This document shows positions 25,595 through 35,600 of a stretch of DNA of 64,000 nucleotides, piece after piece. This DNA comes from Spirochaetia bacterium (lineage in GTDB: Bacteria > Spirochaetota > UBA4802 > UBA5550): NCBI GenBank assembly GCA_009885955.1, contig VFJS01000088.1, positions 1 through 64,000 of the forward strand, read 5' to 3'. The notes under the pieces were generated by a model. It searched no databases. It was not told the DNA's origin and was given only the letters and a program-made list of their open reading frames with translations. Each line of letters opens with the position of its first letter. Within the stretch, counting starts at the first letter, position 1. The position numbers were made by a program, and so were the translations under genes.

Positions 25595-26218
25595 GAAGAG
25601 AAACAGGCAGACGCGCTTGCCTGCCGCCGGATGCAAATCCGTAGACAGGCGGTGAGGAAAGTCCGAACACCGAAGGACAGGGTGCCGGGTAACGCCCGGA
25701 CGCCGCGAGGCGATGGAAAGTGCAACAGAAAGTATACCGCCCCTCGGCTCCGCTCGGGGCATCGCCCGAAGATGAATTGGGGTTGATGGCATCGCTGATG
25801 AACCCTGATTTGGGGCAGTTGATGTCGTACCGGGTGGAGTCAATGACGTTGCTCCGAGCAGAGTCGAAAACGTTGCTCTGAGCAGGGTCGAAAACGTTGC
25901 TCTGAGCAGGGTCGAAAGAGTTGCTCTGAGCAGGGTCGAAAGAGTTGCTCTGAGCAGGGTCGAAAGAGTTGCTCTGAGCAGGGTCGAAGGCGTCGCCCTG
26001 AGCGGAGCCGAAGGGCAAGGGTGAAATGGCGAGGTAAGAGCTCACCGCGCCGGCTGTAAGGCCGACGGCAGTGTAAACCCCACCCGGTGCAATACCAAGC
26101 AGTCAGCCGCCTGAGAGCTGTCCGCTCAAGGCTGAGGGTAGGTAGCAAGGACAGGCATGGCAACATGTCTGCAAGATAGATGTCTGCATAAACAGAATTC
26201 GGCTTATGGTTCTCTTCA
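25595..26218 (+). ncRNA. rnpB: RNase P RNA with an enlarged P12
   Basis: The catalytic RNA that trims tRNA 5' leaders. Signature blocks appear in order: the terminal P1 helix (GAAGAGAAAC with GGTTCTCTTC), GAGGAAAGTCCGAACAC, ACAGGGTGCCGGGTAACGCC, GGAAAGTGCAACAGAAAGTA, ACCGCC, GGTGAAATGGCGAGGTAAGA, GTAAACCCCACCCGG, AAGATAGATG and ACAGAATTCGGCTTAT. Bacterial rnpB is usually 350-400 nt; this one is about 624. The excess lies between ACCGCC and AAGGGTGAAA, where P12 belongs. Arms at 25739-25760 and 25995-26016 can form a long P12 base, with a tandem repeat array between. I do not see the usual GGU loop motif of P15. Apparent proteins on either strand here are by-products of the repeats. Confidence 0.95.
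25847..26014. repeat. Seven tandem 24-bp repeats inside RNase P RNA P12
   Basis: Seven head-to-tail 24-base units with no spacers, of the form GTTGCTCTGAGCAGGGTCGAA plus 3 variable bases. Units 2-6 are nearly identical; units 1 and 7 have diverged (unit 7 carries GCCCTGAGCGGAGCCGAAGG). TTGCTCTGAGCA is itself a near-palindrome. The array lies wholly inside the P12 hairpin of rnpB and is transcribed with it. Confidence 0.92.
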
Positions 26219-26253
26219 GGAATTATATTCACAGCGAGCTGTCTTAAAAGTCA

Positions 26254-26337
26254 GCCACGGAGTCACGGAGACACGGAGGGTTATAAAAATGGCGCATTTT
26301 TTATATCCATTTCTCTGTGTCTCTGTGCCTCTGTGGC
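26254..26337. repeat. Inverted-repeat element, GCCACAGAGGC family (copy 2)
   Basis: A short 84-base copy. The left arm is GCCACGGAGTCACGGAGACAC and the right arm is CTCTGTGTCTCTGTGCCTCTGTGGC, separated by a brief AT-rich core. It lies between the rnpB 3' end and sppA. Confidence 0.65.
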
Positions 26338-26393
26338 AAAATTTTTTTTTGGGAAATGCTATTATTTTTAATTGAATTATTAACAGGTGGTCA

Positions 26394-27344
26394 ATGGACA
26401 GGAACAGGAAAATCCTCATTTCAATTTTCGCCCTTCTCATATTATCCGTAATGCTGGCCATCATAGATATCTCTATCAAGGTCCAGGACGACAGGGACAG
26501 GGACCACAGGGGAATGCCTTTCAGGACCGGGCCCGGCGTGGGAATAGTCAGGGTTGAAGGGCCCATAAGCATAAAATCGAGGAGCGGCCCTTTTGACCTC
26601 TCTGCCGGGAGTGAAAGTATTGTCAAAAGGCTCGATGAGCTGTCGAGAAACAGCAGCATAAAGGCCATTGTCCTCAGGATAAACTCTCCCGGAGGGACGG
26701 TCGCAAGCGTCCAGGAGATCTATCATAAGCTCTGGAAGATCAGAAAAAGGAATATCCCCCTTATCGCATCCATGGGGGACATTGCCACTTCGGGAGGATA
26801 TTATATAGCGTCGGCATGCAACCTTATATTTGCCAACTACGGCACGGTGACCGGATCCATCGGGGTTATTGCCCTTTCGCCGAACATGAAGGGACTCTTT
26901 GAAAAACTGGGAATAAAGATGAATGTGATAAAGAGCGGAAACTACAAGGACATCATGTCAAGCCACCGGGACCTCACAAAGGATGAATCCGAGCTTTTAC
27001 AGGAGATGATCGATACCTCGTACAGGAGGTTCCTGAAAGACGTGGCCCTGGGGAGAAACCAGGGTATTTCCGATATAGAACCCTATGCAGACGGGAGAAT
27101 TTTAAACGGCGAGACTGCCCAGAAGCTCAAGCTTGTTGACACCATTGGAACATTTGATGATGCCGTAGACAAGGCAAGGGAGATGGCAAAGCTCGATGAG
27201 AATTCGCCTGTGTACGACGAGTACCTGACTCCCTTTCAGCAGGTACTCATGTCGCTGGATACAATGGTCAGGTTCGGCTCAACCATCAAGGAGGGGATGG
27301 ACGGCGGTTCAGCATTTACCCTGGAGTACAGGTACAGGCCATGA
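26394..27344 (+). CDS. sppA: Signal peptide peptidase SppA (short form)
   Basis: A 316-residue membrane-bound serine protease of the S49 family that degrades cleaved signal peptides. An N-terminal membrane helix spans about residues 7-28. The peptidase core contains AIVLRINSPGGTVASVQEIY, the nucleophile in GDIATSGGYYIASA near residue 138, GTVTGSIGVI, and the lysine base in KSGNYKDIMS near residue 185. This is the single-domain type (about 300 residues), not the 67-kDa E. coli type. CAGGTGG precedes the ATG. The stop overlaps the next gene by 4 bases. Confidence 0.92.
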   Translation: MDRNRKILISIFALLILSVMLAIIDISIKVQDDRDRDHRGMPFRTGPGVGIVRVEGPISIKSRSGPFDLSAGSESIVKRLDELSRNSSIKAIVLRINSPGGTVASVQEIYHKLWKIRKRNIPLIASMGDIATSGGYYIASACNLIFANYGTVTGSIGVIALSPNMKGLFEKLGIKMNVIKSGNYKDIMSSHRDLTKDESELLQEMIDTSYRRFLKDVALGRNQGISDIEPYADGRILNGETAQKLKLVDTIGTFDDAVDKAREMAKLDENSPVYDEYLTPFQQVLMSLDTMVRFGSTIKEGMDGGSAFTLEYRYRP

Positions 27345-27946
27345 CAATTTCCGGTTTCAAATCCCTTAAATGGGCCGATCCCTTTCTCTATGCCGCCACG
27401 GATCCCAGGGGCCTTTTCAGGCACATATCCCTGAAGGAGAACAGGTCCATCTGCCTGAGCTTTATTGTCCCTGCAGCTGTGGCATTGACGGAGATATTAG
27501 CATTTTCAATACTCGGAAGGGAGACAGGTTTTTTCCATTATAAGATCACCTACGGCCTGATTTTGGCATTTCTTTTTATCGTATTTAAAACAGTCGTTTC
27601 TGCAGCGCTTATGGACTCCATCGGGCAGTTCCTGGGATGCAGCGGAAGGATTAGCGAGACACTCTGCATCCTTAATTATTCACTGCTGCCGAAATGCCTT
27701 CTCCTGCCCCTGGTCTACATCTTCAAGACAGTTAACTTTGCGCCTCTTTTCTTTTATGCTTTTTTTACCATGGCGCTTTTTGCCCGATCTGCCTATACTG
27801 CGATCCAGGGGTTATCGGAGATGCATACCATCCATTTCTCCAGGGCCCTGCTCATTTACCTTTCACCCGGTATTCTTTTTGCAGTGTTTATCCTCTTTAT
27901 ATCCTTCCTTGCAGTAATCTGCGGTATCGGATTTATTGCCGGGTAA
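27341..27946 (+). CDS. Yip1-like multi-span membrane protein
   Basis: A 201-residue hydrophobic protein with about five transmembrane helices and an N-terminal cytoplasmic stretch (DPFLYAATDPRGLFRHI). The spacing of helices and the small conserved-looking polar residues recall the Yip1/YIF1 domain, but the match is loose. It overlaps sppA by ATGA and so is translated with it; a role in membrane-protein quality control is a guess from context only. Confidence 0.6.
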   Translation: MTISGFKSLKWADPFLYAATDPRGLFRHISLKENRSICLSFIVPAAVALTEILAFSILGRETGFFHYKITYGLILAFLFIVFKTVVSAALMDSIGQFLGCSGRISETLCILNYSLLPKCLLLPLVYIFKTVNFAPLFFYAFFTMALFARSAYTAIQGLSEMHTIHFSRALLIYLSPGILFAVFILFISFLAVICGIGFIAG

Positions 27947-27960
27947 GCAGCCGCACTCTT

Positions 27961-29172
27961 TCAGGATATTTTTTCCATGGCTTCTTTGATCCTTGCAAGC
28001 CCTTTTTTTATATTTTCATCGGATGTCGCAAAAGAGAGGCGCAGGTGGTCGTCGCTGCCGAAAGCGACCCCGGGAACTACGGCAACTTTTGCCTCTTCAA
28101 GGAGAAAGGAGCTCACCTTTGATGAGTTATACGGGGAGTCATATTTTTTTGCTATCTCTGCCCACCCCTTCAACTTCAGAACGCCTTTGATACCCGGGAA
28201 CGCGTAAAAAGCCCCGGCCGGATAAAGGCAGTTTATCCCCGGGATTTCATTCAGCCCTTTTACGATAAATTCCCTCCTTCTTGCAAAGGCAGTGAGCATA
28301 TGCTGGATCACGGACTGGTCGCCGTTCAGTGCTTCCACCGCAGCCCATTGGGAAATTGATGTGGGATTGGATGTGGACTGGCTTTGTAAAATATCCACTT
28401 TTTTCATAACCGAATCGTCGCCGGCCATGTAGCCGATCCTCCATCCGGTCATTGAATAGGTCTTGGATACCCCGTTCAGGACAATGGTCTTTTTCTTTAT
28501 CTCATCGGAAACATTTGCTATATTGCAGAATTTTATTCCATCATAGAGAATTGATTCATAAATATCATCGGATATGATGATGATATCCCTGTCAATGAGC
28601 ACTTTTGCCAGGGATTCGATCTCTTCCTTCTTATAGGTTGCCCCGGTGGGATTTGAAGGAGAATTTATCACAACGGCCCTGGTTTTTGAAGTAATTGAAT
28701 TCACCAGCTGATCCGGTGTGATTTTGAATTCATTCACTTCCCCTGCATCGAGTATTACCGGTTTCCCGCCTGCCAGGAGTACCATGTCCGGATAGGAGAC
28801 CCAGTAGGGCGACGGGATGATCACTTCGTCGCCGTCGTTGAGAAGCACCTGCATGAGGTTGTAGAAAGAGTGCTTCCCGCCGCAGTTTATCGTGATTTCA
28901 GATATCTTATAATCAAGATTGTTATCCCTTCTGAATTTATCTGCAACGGCTTTTTTAAGTTCCGGGATTCCGCTGGAAGCAGTGTATTTTGTCTTTCCGG
29001 CGTTTATGGCCTTAATCGCCGCATTTTTTATAAAATCAGGCGTATCAAAATCCGGTTCTCCTGAACCGAATCCGACAATGTCAATCCCTTTAGCCTGAAG
29101 GGTATTGGCCAGGTTCGTTACCTCAAGTGTAGGTGATGGTTTTACCTTTAAAATCCTGTCTGAAAATTTCAT
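27961..29172 (-). CDS. Class I PLP-dependent aminotransferase (aspartate type)
   Basis: A 403-residue fold-type I aminotransferase. Motifs are GFGSGEPDFDTP near residue 35, YTASSGIPELKKAVADKF, INSPSNPTGATYKKEEIE, DDIYESILYDG, and the PLP lysine in NGVSKTYSMTGWRIGYMAG near residue 237. The last two and the length place it with the AspB/AspC-like bacterial enzymes that exchange amino groups between aspartate or other acids and 2-oxoglutarate. AGGAAG precedes the ATG. It converges with the Yip1-like gene, with only 14 bases between stops. Confidence 0.88.
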   Translation of the reverse strand: MKFSDRILKVKPSPTLEVTNLANTLQAKGIDIVGFGSGEPDFDTPDFIKNAAIKAINAGKTKYTASSGIPELKKAVADKFRRDNNLDYKISEITINCGGKHSFYNLMQVLLNDGDEVIIPSPYWVSYPDMVLLAGGKPVILDAGEVNEFKITPDQLVNSITSKTRAVVINSPSNPTGATYKKEEIESLAKVLIDRDIIIISDDIYESILYDGIKFCNIANVSDEIKKKTIVLNGVSKTYSMTGWRIGYMAGDDSVMKKVDILQSQSTSNPTSISQWAAVEALNGDQSVIQHMLTAFARRREFIVKGLNEIPGINCLYPAGAFYAFPGIKGVLKLKGWAEIAKKYDSPYNSSKVSSFLLEEAKVAVVPGVAFGSDDHLRLSFATSDENIKKGLARIKEAMEKIS

Positions 29173-29462
29173 AATCTTCCTGTATAAATAATTGGTCTCA
29201 TGGTTTTAGAAAAAAACTTAAATTTTTTTATAGATACCCCTGTTTATGTCAAGTTTTTTATTTTTAATATTATTGTTTCATCTTTCATTTGCCGGGGATT
29301 CATTGGAAGGATTTAAATTTTTCTTGCTTTTTTTATTTATCTAATTATCATGCTTATCATGAAACAAATTTTTGCATTAAAACGTTTCTGTCCCATCAAT
29401 CTTAGAATCATGTGATATTCAAATTTAAAGCATGCAGCTATAATAGACTAAGAGAGTTATTT

Positions 29463-30419
29463 ATGCAGATTAGATTATGGGGAGTCAGGGGTTCGCTGCC
29501 GACACCGCTCGATTCCATATCTATTGAAAGGAAAGTGCGCACGGCCCTCTCCCTTGCAAAACCGGGCGATATTATCTCTGAAGAATCAATCGATTCCTTC
29601 CTGAAATCCCTTCCTTTTTCTCTTATAAATACCTATGGCGGGAACACAACATCCCTTGAGGTGAGGACCCGCGCAAATGACCTCATCATCATTGACTGCG
29701 GGTCCGGGGTAAAAGGTCTCGGGAAAGAACTCATGAAAACGGAATTCGGCAGGGGGAAGGGAATAGGGACCATTTTTTTCACCCATACCCACTGGGACCA
29801 CATACACGGCCTTCCGTTTTTTCTGCCGTTTTTCATAGAGGGCAACAGGTTCAATATATTTTCCTCGGTCCCTGATTTGAAGCACCGTCTGGAACATCAG
29901 CAGCAGTATTCTCACTTCCCCATTGCCCTTGACTACATGAGGGCAAAGAAGGAATTTTTTCAGATTGCCTTCGATGAGGAATTTTACCTCAATGACATAA
30001 AAGTCTATTCCAAGAGCATGCCCCATCCCGGGGGCGCCTATGGGATGAGGATTGAAGAGAACGGCAAAGTTTTTGTCTATACGAGCGATTGCGAGTTTAA
30101 CATCAATGTTTTTGATGAAATTGACACCTACCGGGAATTTTTTATTAACGCCGATGTTGTCATCTTTGATACGCAGTACACCTTTCAGGAGTCCATTGAG
30201 AAGTTTGATTACGGCCATTCATCGGCATCAATCGCAATTGACATAGCGGCAAGGTTCAATGTAAAAAGGCTGATCCTCTTTCACCATGAACCGGACTACT
30301 CAGATGAAAAACTTGACACGGTCCTTGCCAATGCGAGGACATACCTCTACATGAATTCCAAAGTTGCAGGCAGACTGGAAGTGGACATCGCCTATGAAGG
30401 GATGGTCATTGACCTGTGA
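29463..30419 (+). CDS. MBL-fold metallo-hydrolase
   Basis: A 318-residue protein from the ATG at 29463 (AAGAGAG 7-9 bases upstream); a longer frame from 29412 adds a non-family leader. It begins MQIRLWGVRGSLPTP, typical of a phnP/ElaC-related MBL subgroup. It has NTYGGNTTSLEV, DCGSGVKGLG, the metal-binding TFFTHTHWDHIHGLPFF region in the form THTHWDH, MPHPGGAYGMR, YTSDCEF and a terminal LFHHEPDYSDE. In several bacteria such proteins are fused to or placed near cyclic-nucleotide or signalling proteins. The substrate is not known. A GTG of the next gene overlaps its stop. Confidence 0.8.
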   Translation: MQIRLWGVRGSLPTPLDSISIERKVRTALSLAKPGDIISEESIDSFLKSLPFSLINTYGGNTTSLEVRTRANDLIIIDCGSGVKGLGKELMKTEFGRGKGIGTIFFTHTHWDHIHGLPFFLPFFIEGNRFNIFSSVPDLKHRLEHQQQYSHFPIALDYMRAKKEFFQIAFDEEFYLNDIKVYSKSMPHPGGAYGMRIEENGKVFVYTSDCEFNINVFDEIDTYREFFINADVVIFDTQYTFQESIEKFDYGHSSASIAIDIAARFNVKRLILFHHEPDYSDEKLDTVLANARTYLYMNSKVAGRLEVDIAYEGMVIDL

Positions 30420-30448
30420 AGCATACCTTTTATCAGCGGAGTGGAACT

Positions 30449-30739
30449 ATGGCAAGAGTATTAAGGTTTAATATGATGAGGTATCTTTATTACGCCGTCC
30501 TTTTATTTGTGTTCACATCATGCTCTCAGACTCCTCCATCAAACTCGCCGAAACAGCAATTTTTAAAAAAGAAATGCTGCACCCAGTGTATAGAGGCATT
30601 CAACAGCAGCCCAGCGGCAATCGGCAAGGAAGGCGCCCAGTGTGGTAAGTTCACTACGGCAACTCAGATCTCCCAAAGATGCGTTGAGTATTTTAAAAAG
30701 AATCCGATGACCGTCGATACGTGCACCAGGAACCCCTGA
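30449..30739 (+). CDS. Small cysteine-rich lipoprotein
   Basis: A 96-residue product. The ATG at 30449 is preferred over an upstream in-frame GTG because GGAG lies 7 bases before it. The signal peptide ends with a lipobox (LLFVFTSC). The mature part has seven further cysteines (KKCCTQC, AQCGKF, QRCVEYF, VDTC), probably paired as disulfides in the periplasm. I recognise no family. Confidence 0.6.
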   Translation: MARVLRFNMMRYLYYAVLLFVFTSCSQTPPSNSPKQQFLKKKCCTQCIEAFNSSPAAIGKEGAQCGKFTTATQISQRCVEYFKKNPMTVDTCTRNP

Positions 30740-30753
30740 AGGCGGATGGCATA

Positions 30754-31860
30754 ATGTCTTTTGAAAGCGCATCGGTACTTGCTGAAAAACTTGCAAACGG
30801 GAGGACGTTCAGGGGCATATGGGAGGAGCTTTCCATAGGCCCGCCGGTTACCGGGAATTTCATGCACAGTACAACGACATCCGGGGCACTGGGTGCGCTT
30901 CCTCTGTCCAGGTTTAAAAACGGCGATATTGCAGCTGCAAGGATAGCTGCCGGTAAACCGCCGGAGGAGTGGGCCATCTGGAGGTTGTCCGGAAGCGATT
31001 TGTCCGCGGAACCGCTTGCCGGCGGGCTGAAAACATGGATAGCGTCTCATATACTGCACTGTGTCTCTGCAGGCGACATTCCGGCCATTGAAATGATAAT
31101 TGAGAGAAGGGAGTCACTGTGTAAACTGGCCATTTTTTTAGGAGATGAGAAGGGCCATACGGAAGCGGTCATCGATGAACTGATAAAGGGAAGGCCCGAC
31201 AGGAGCCGGGATAAGTATTCCCTTTTCACCATGACTGAAGGCGGGGAGAGTATATGGACAAAGTTCTACAGAACTTACCGGGAAGTCATGGTTGAGGGAA
31301 AGGACCCGGTAAAATCATGGCATCTTCTCCATTCAAAAAATCCGGGCTTTGAGCCTGCATTATTGATGCTCTGGGGCGCCCTCCGTACCTTTGCAACAGG
31401 GAAGAGCCTGGACACTGCGTGGCGCGTTTCCATTCTCCCGAGAATGTGGGCCGGCGGAAGGGTATTCAGCGATGCAATGCGTACCGGCCCGGCTGGAGGT
31501 TTTAAAATTTCCGATGATTCAGCGAAGCTGCTTTTTGATGAAGATCCCTTTGCCATGGCAGCTGTATTTACCGCCTGTCATGGGTCCGGAGTCTACGGGG
31601 GCCATCCTTTCTGGAAAGCGGTAAAAGCCATTGCCGATGAGGAAGGCATTACCGACGCATGGATAGAGGCCGCAGAAAGGTGCTGCAGCGAAGGCAGGTT
31701 CAGGAAAGCCTGGGCTGCGTGGCAGAATGCTGTTTTTTATTCTTTATGTGAAACGAAAGCTGTTGACGATTCCCTGTTTAAGGCCCTGTCAAAATTTGCA
31801 TTAAAAATGAAGGATATTAATATCACCTATGCGCTGCAGTCCTTATCCAGGCAGCAGTGA
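30754..31860 (+). CDS. Helical protein of unknown function (368 aa)
   Basis: A mostly alpha-helical, soluble protein without a signal. Stretches such as IWEELSIGPPVTG, WRVSILPRMWAGGRVFSDAM and AAERCCSEGRFRKAWAAWQNA look like stacked helical repeats. I do not recognise a family. The ATG at 30754 has GGCGGATGG upstream; an in-frame GTG at 30721 would overlap the lipoprotein gene. Its 3' end overlaps the convergent phosphopantetheinyl transferase gene by 38 bases. Confidence 0.55.
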   Translation: MSFESASVLAEKLANGRTFRGIWEELSIGPPVTGNFMHSTTTSGALGALPLSRFKNGDIAAARIAAGKPPEEWAIWRLSGSDLSAEPLAGGLKTWIASHILHCVSAGDIPAIEMIIERRESLCKLAIFLGDEKGHTEAVIDELIKGRPDRSRDKYSLFTMTEGGESIWTKFYRTYREVMVEGKDPVKSWHLLHSKNPGFEPALLMLWGALRTFATGKSLDTAWRVSILPRMWAGGRVFSDAMRTGPAGGFKISDDSAKLLFDEDPFAMAAVFTACHGSGVYGGHPFWKAVKAIADEEGITDAWIEAAERCCSEGRFRKAWAAWQNAVFYSLCETKAVDDSLFKALSKFALKMKDINITYALQSLSRQQ

Positions 31861-32650
31861 TAAAATAATTACCCGCCCTTGCGCTCTTGATATAAGGACC
31901 GGAACCTCCGGTCTCAATGAATTTTTTTTCCGCGCTGTTTTTCATGGATACCGTTACTGCGCCGGCATCATCCTCGTTAATCATAATATCCTTTAAATTC
32001 AGGTTGAGGCCCGAGGCTATCGATTTCATGACAGCCTCTTTTATTGTCCAGTACCTTGCAGTGGAACATATATCCCATTTTTCGCCATCGTCCTTTGTCC
32101 CGGCGAGCCGAAGCAGTTCCTCACCGGTGAATGCGATCTCCATGAAGGAGTCATCGCGCCTTTCAATCTTCTCCATATCGATCCCTATTCCCCTGAAATC
32201 TTTTTTCGATCCGGTAATGGACAGGGCTGTCTCCCCTGAATGGGTTATGGAGATATGGATTTCTGTAATCCTGTCATCTATGAAAAGGACTGGTTCCCCG
32301 GAGTCCATCCTGCGTATGTCAAAATCGCGGTGAGAGAGATCCGCCAGGGTATCGTTAATCGGCCGCATCTTCTGCATGATGTTCCGTACTGCATCCTTGC
32401 CTGCAAGCCTTCCGCCCAGGAAATCACCCTTTCTCTTTTCGATTTTCAGTTTATCCAGATAGAACGATTCCCATGGAGAGAGCTCTCCATGGAAGCCCTC
32501 GCCGCCGGTTGAAATAAGCTTCTCCCTGACTGATCTTATTTCTCTATACCTGAGATGGATCCCCTCCTTTTCAAGTATGCCGGCAAAGGATTGCAGCGCT
32601 AAATCCATTGCGCCATCATTTGCCTTTAACCTTGAATGTAAGTTTTTCAT
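31823..32650 (-). CDS. 4'-phosphopantetheinyl transferase, partner of the megasynthase
   Basis: A 275-residue Sfp-type transferase. It has GGRLAGKDAVRNI near residue 80, ISITHSGETALSI, the Mg-binding GIGIDMEKIERRDDSF near residue 153, and the signature WTIKEAVMKSIASGL near residue 212. It attaches 4'-phosphopantetheine from CoA to carrier proteins. Its start overlaps the 3' end of the 2857-residue synthase by 35 bases (a later ATG at 32608 would put it 7 bases past the stop), so the two are made together and the synthase ACPs are its natural substrates, much as PfaE serves PUFA synthases. Confidence 0.88.
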   Translation of the reverse strand: MKNLHSRLKANDGAMDLALQSFAGILEKEGIHLRYREIRSVREKLISTGGEGFHGELSPWESFYLDKLKIEKRKGDFLGGRLAGKDAVRNIMQKMRPINDTLADLSHRDFDIRRMDSGEPVLFIDDRITEIHISITHSGETALSITGSKKDFRGIGIDMEKIERRDDSFMEIAFTGEELLRLAGTKDDGEKWDICSTARYWTIKEAVMKSIASGLNLNLKDIMINEDDAGAVTVSMKNSAEKKFIETGGSGPYIKSARAGNYFITAAWIRTAAHR

Positions 32651-35600
32651 CCAGGTCGCCGGTCTTAACCATTTTATATCCCTTCATTTCGGAAAATACA
32701 TTTCCGGCGCTGTCCATGATTTTAGTATCGTAGACCTGCCTGTCCCCCTCATCACCTGTAAAGAGTGATAGTATCATGAGGTCCTTTGCGCCATCAGGTA
32801 TTTTTTTGAATTTCAGCTCGCCTACGGCATCGGGCAGGGAATGTATCCCCATGAGAGACATGCTGTAAATCCCTGAGTTCTGAAGGGCGCTTTCAATGGC
32901 GAGCGGGTCGGTCATGAATTTGGGATTTTTAACAAAGGTGAAAATTTCCCCATCGGGTACAGCCAGGGCCCCCAGAACTTCCCTGTTCATGATGTCGATC
33001 ACGCCCCCATGGACCTGGAACCTGGGCCCGTGGAAGAACCGCTTGTAAATCGCCTTTTTATCATAGAGGGACTTTCCGCTTTTTTTAAATTCAGTGATGA
33101 CAGCCTTGTATTTCCCGTCAACCGAATCCTTCTTCATCTGGAATTTTTCTTTTGAGAGGACCACTTCCCCATGGAAGTGGAGTTTGTTATCACCCAGTTT
33201 AATGCCGTCTTTGTTGAAAAACTCCGTCTCTATGGAGGCAGTGAGAATTATATCGTCCCCGGATACCCCTTTTTTTGTAACGGTTATGAAGATATCCACC
33301 GGTTTATTCTTCATAATTTTTATCGGGACAAGGAATTTTATATCCCTCATTGCCCTGATATTCATCCCTGGAAACAGGAGGTCCGATGCCTCGGCAAAGG
33401 ACTCAATTCCCATAACCGCGGGAAAGTAGGGAATGGTATCAATGGCGTGGTCTTTTAAATAGATATCGATGTCGGGATTGAGGTTTTTTCTTGCCGACAT
33501 CGTCCTCCCGGGGCTGAAAGCCAGGATCTCATCTATCATGGGATAGCGCTCACGGCTGTTTTTTATTTTATCCGATGCCTCTGATAAGGCCTTTGACCTG
33601 TCCCCGGCTATAAGGCCGCCGCTGTCAATGGGGCCCACTCTGCCGGCTATGATCACTTCGCTGTCTCCGCCGTATAACAGCTCATCGCTCACCCGCGAGA
33701 CCCCTTCGCCCATGGGGATCATGTCAATTCCCGCCTCTTCAAATATTTTTTTTATGCTTCCCCGTGTTGCCATTCCCACGTCCTGCCATCCGGCCCAGTT
33801 CATGGAGATGCCGCGTCTTTTTCCATGAAACCTGGTGTTCATATGGCGGGCATACTTGTTCAGGAGGTCGTTGGCCGCGGCATAATCCGTCTGCCCGTTG
33901 TTTCCGAACCTGCCGGAAATGGACCCGAAAATGACTACTGCTTTAACATCGTGGCCCCTTGTGAGTTCCATGAGGTTATAGCATCCGTCCGCCTTTATGT
34001 CGAATATTTTATTAAAATCCCCGAACTTCTTGTCCCTCATGAGCTTGCTCTCTTCAAGCCCGGCCCCGTGAATGATCACGTCAATTTTGCCGAATTTCTT
34101 TTCAATATCCGAAATTGTTTTTTTCATTTCTGCATTATCTGAAACATCGCAGGGGAAATATTCCACTTCCGCCGCCCCCAGTTTTTTCATCTCCTCGATG
34201 TTCCTGTATTTCTCTATGGCGGTGGTGTATCTGGAAAATTCCCTTTCGATCATGACCGGTGTGACCCTTTCATGCTTCGACTTGAGTTCCTGCACCATTT
34301 TGTCTTTAAGAATTTTTAGCCCGGTGTCATCAAGGGAAGCAAGCTCCTTCGCGTTTTCCGGGAGCCCGGCTCTCGAAATTATTGCGATCCTGGGTTTGAA
34401 TCTCCCGGCAATCTCCTTGGCAACCTCGCTTGTAATCCCATATCCGCCACCGGTAATTGCAAAGACCGGATTCTCCGGAAGAAGGAATCCGGAACCCGAT
34501 TCACGGTCCACGTCCATGTATATAACCTGGGTCACCATTCTCTTCTTTCCTGCGTAGCCTGTCTCCACCCTGGTGCCGCCATACCGGATCTCATCGATGA
34601 GATTCTTTGCGATGGCTGACGGTTTTTCCTTCATGGAGAAGTCCACCACTTTCACCAGTACCCCGCCGAGCTCCTTGCTCAGGCTTTTGGTCAGGCCCGC
34701 CACTCCGCCGCCGATGGGGTCAGCCGCTGTAAAGTCTTCAAATCCGAAGGTGCCGCCCATGGGTGTGGCAGATACGATGAGGGCCTTTTGTGATTTGGCG
34801 CTCTTTTCAATTTCATCCTGCATCGTCTTTGCAATGAGGAAAAGGGACTTCACCCTCCTGAATACCGACTTTCTCCAGTCATCAAAGGTCATTTCATCCA
34901 AAGCCTTTGACTCTTCCAGGGGGGCCAGGTGGATTATTCCGTCAAAGGGGCCGCTTTTACTTATTTCATCCAGGGCTGCGGCAAGGGCTTTATCGTCTGA
35001 AATAGTATCAAGCCCCATCACCTTTACCCTGGAACCTGAATTTTCAAGAAGTCCTGCCAGGTGGCCGGAAATTCCTCTTCCGTCAGAGGTTATAAGAATG
35101 GTAAGCCCCTCCAGGCTGAATGTTTGCTTCTCTTTGTTCAGAGGCGATTCAACTGCCTCAGTGATCATCCTCCTGATGTTTCCCGATGGAAGGGCTTTAT
35201 TGACCTTCTCCGGATCTTTAACCTGAACCGGCGCTGCCATGGCCGCCGGTGATGCGGAAAATTCAGGCGATCTCTCCCTGACAAATTTCACAATATGGTT
35301 CAGGGTAGGGTAGTCCTTTATCAAAAGATTCTCATCCCTTGGTATGCTGAAAAGGTCCCTGACTGTTCCGAAGAGCTCGGCCTGCTTCACTGTGTCAATT
35401 CCAAGGTCCGACTCCATGTCAAGGTCGAAGTCTATGAGGTCCTCGGGGTAGCCTGTCTTTTCCGAGACGGCCGCGCCAATTTTTTTTCTGACCATGTCTG
35501 TCATGCCGTCCATGGTATCGGCCTTTTTCAATGCTGCAGGCTGGATAAAATCAGGGGATGTTTTTATCTCCTCCTTCATCACTGCGGCATGAGCTGTGAT

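Noticed and set aside
25847-26014. CRISPR-like array
   Set aside because: The units are contiguous 24-mers with no spacers and no cas genes are near.
25560-26232. Minus-strand open frames with repeated PCSEQLFR and FDPAQSN units
   Set aside because: They are translations of the 24-bp repeats inside the RNase P RNA gene. A 24-base unit keeps every frame open, and the surrounding bases match conserved rnpB blocks.
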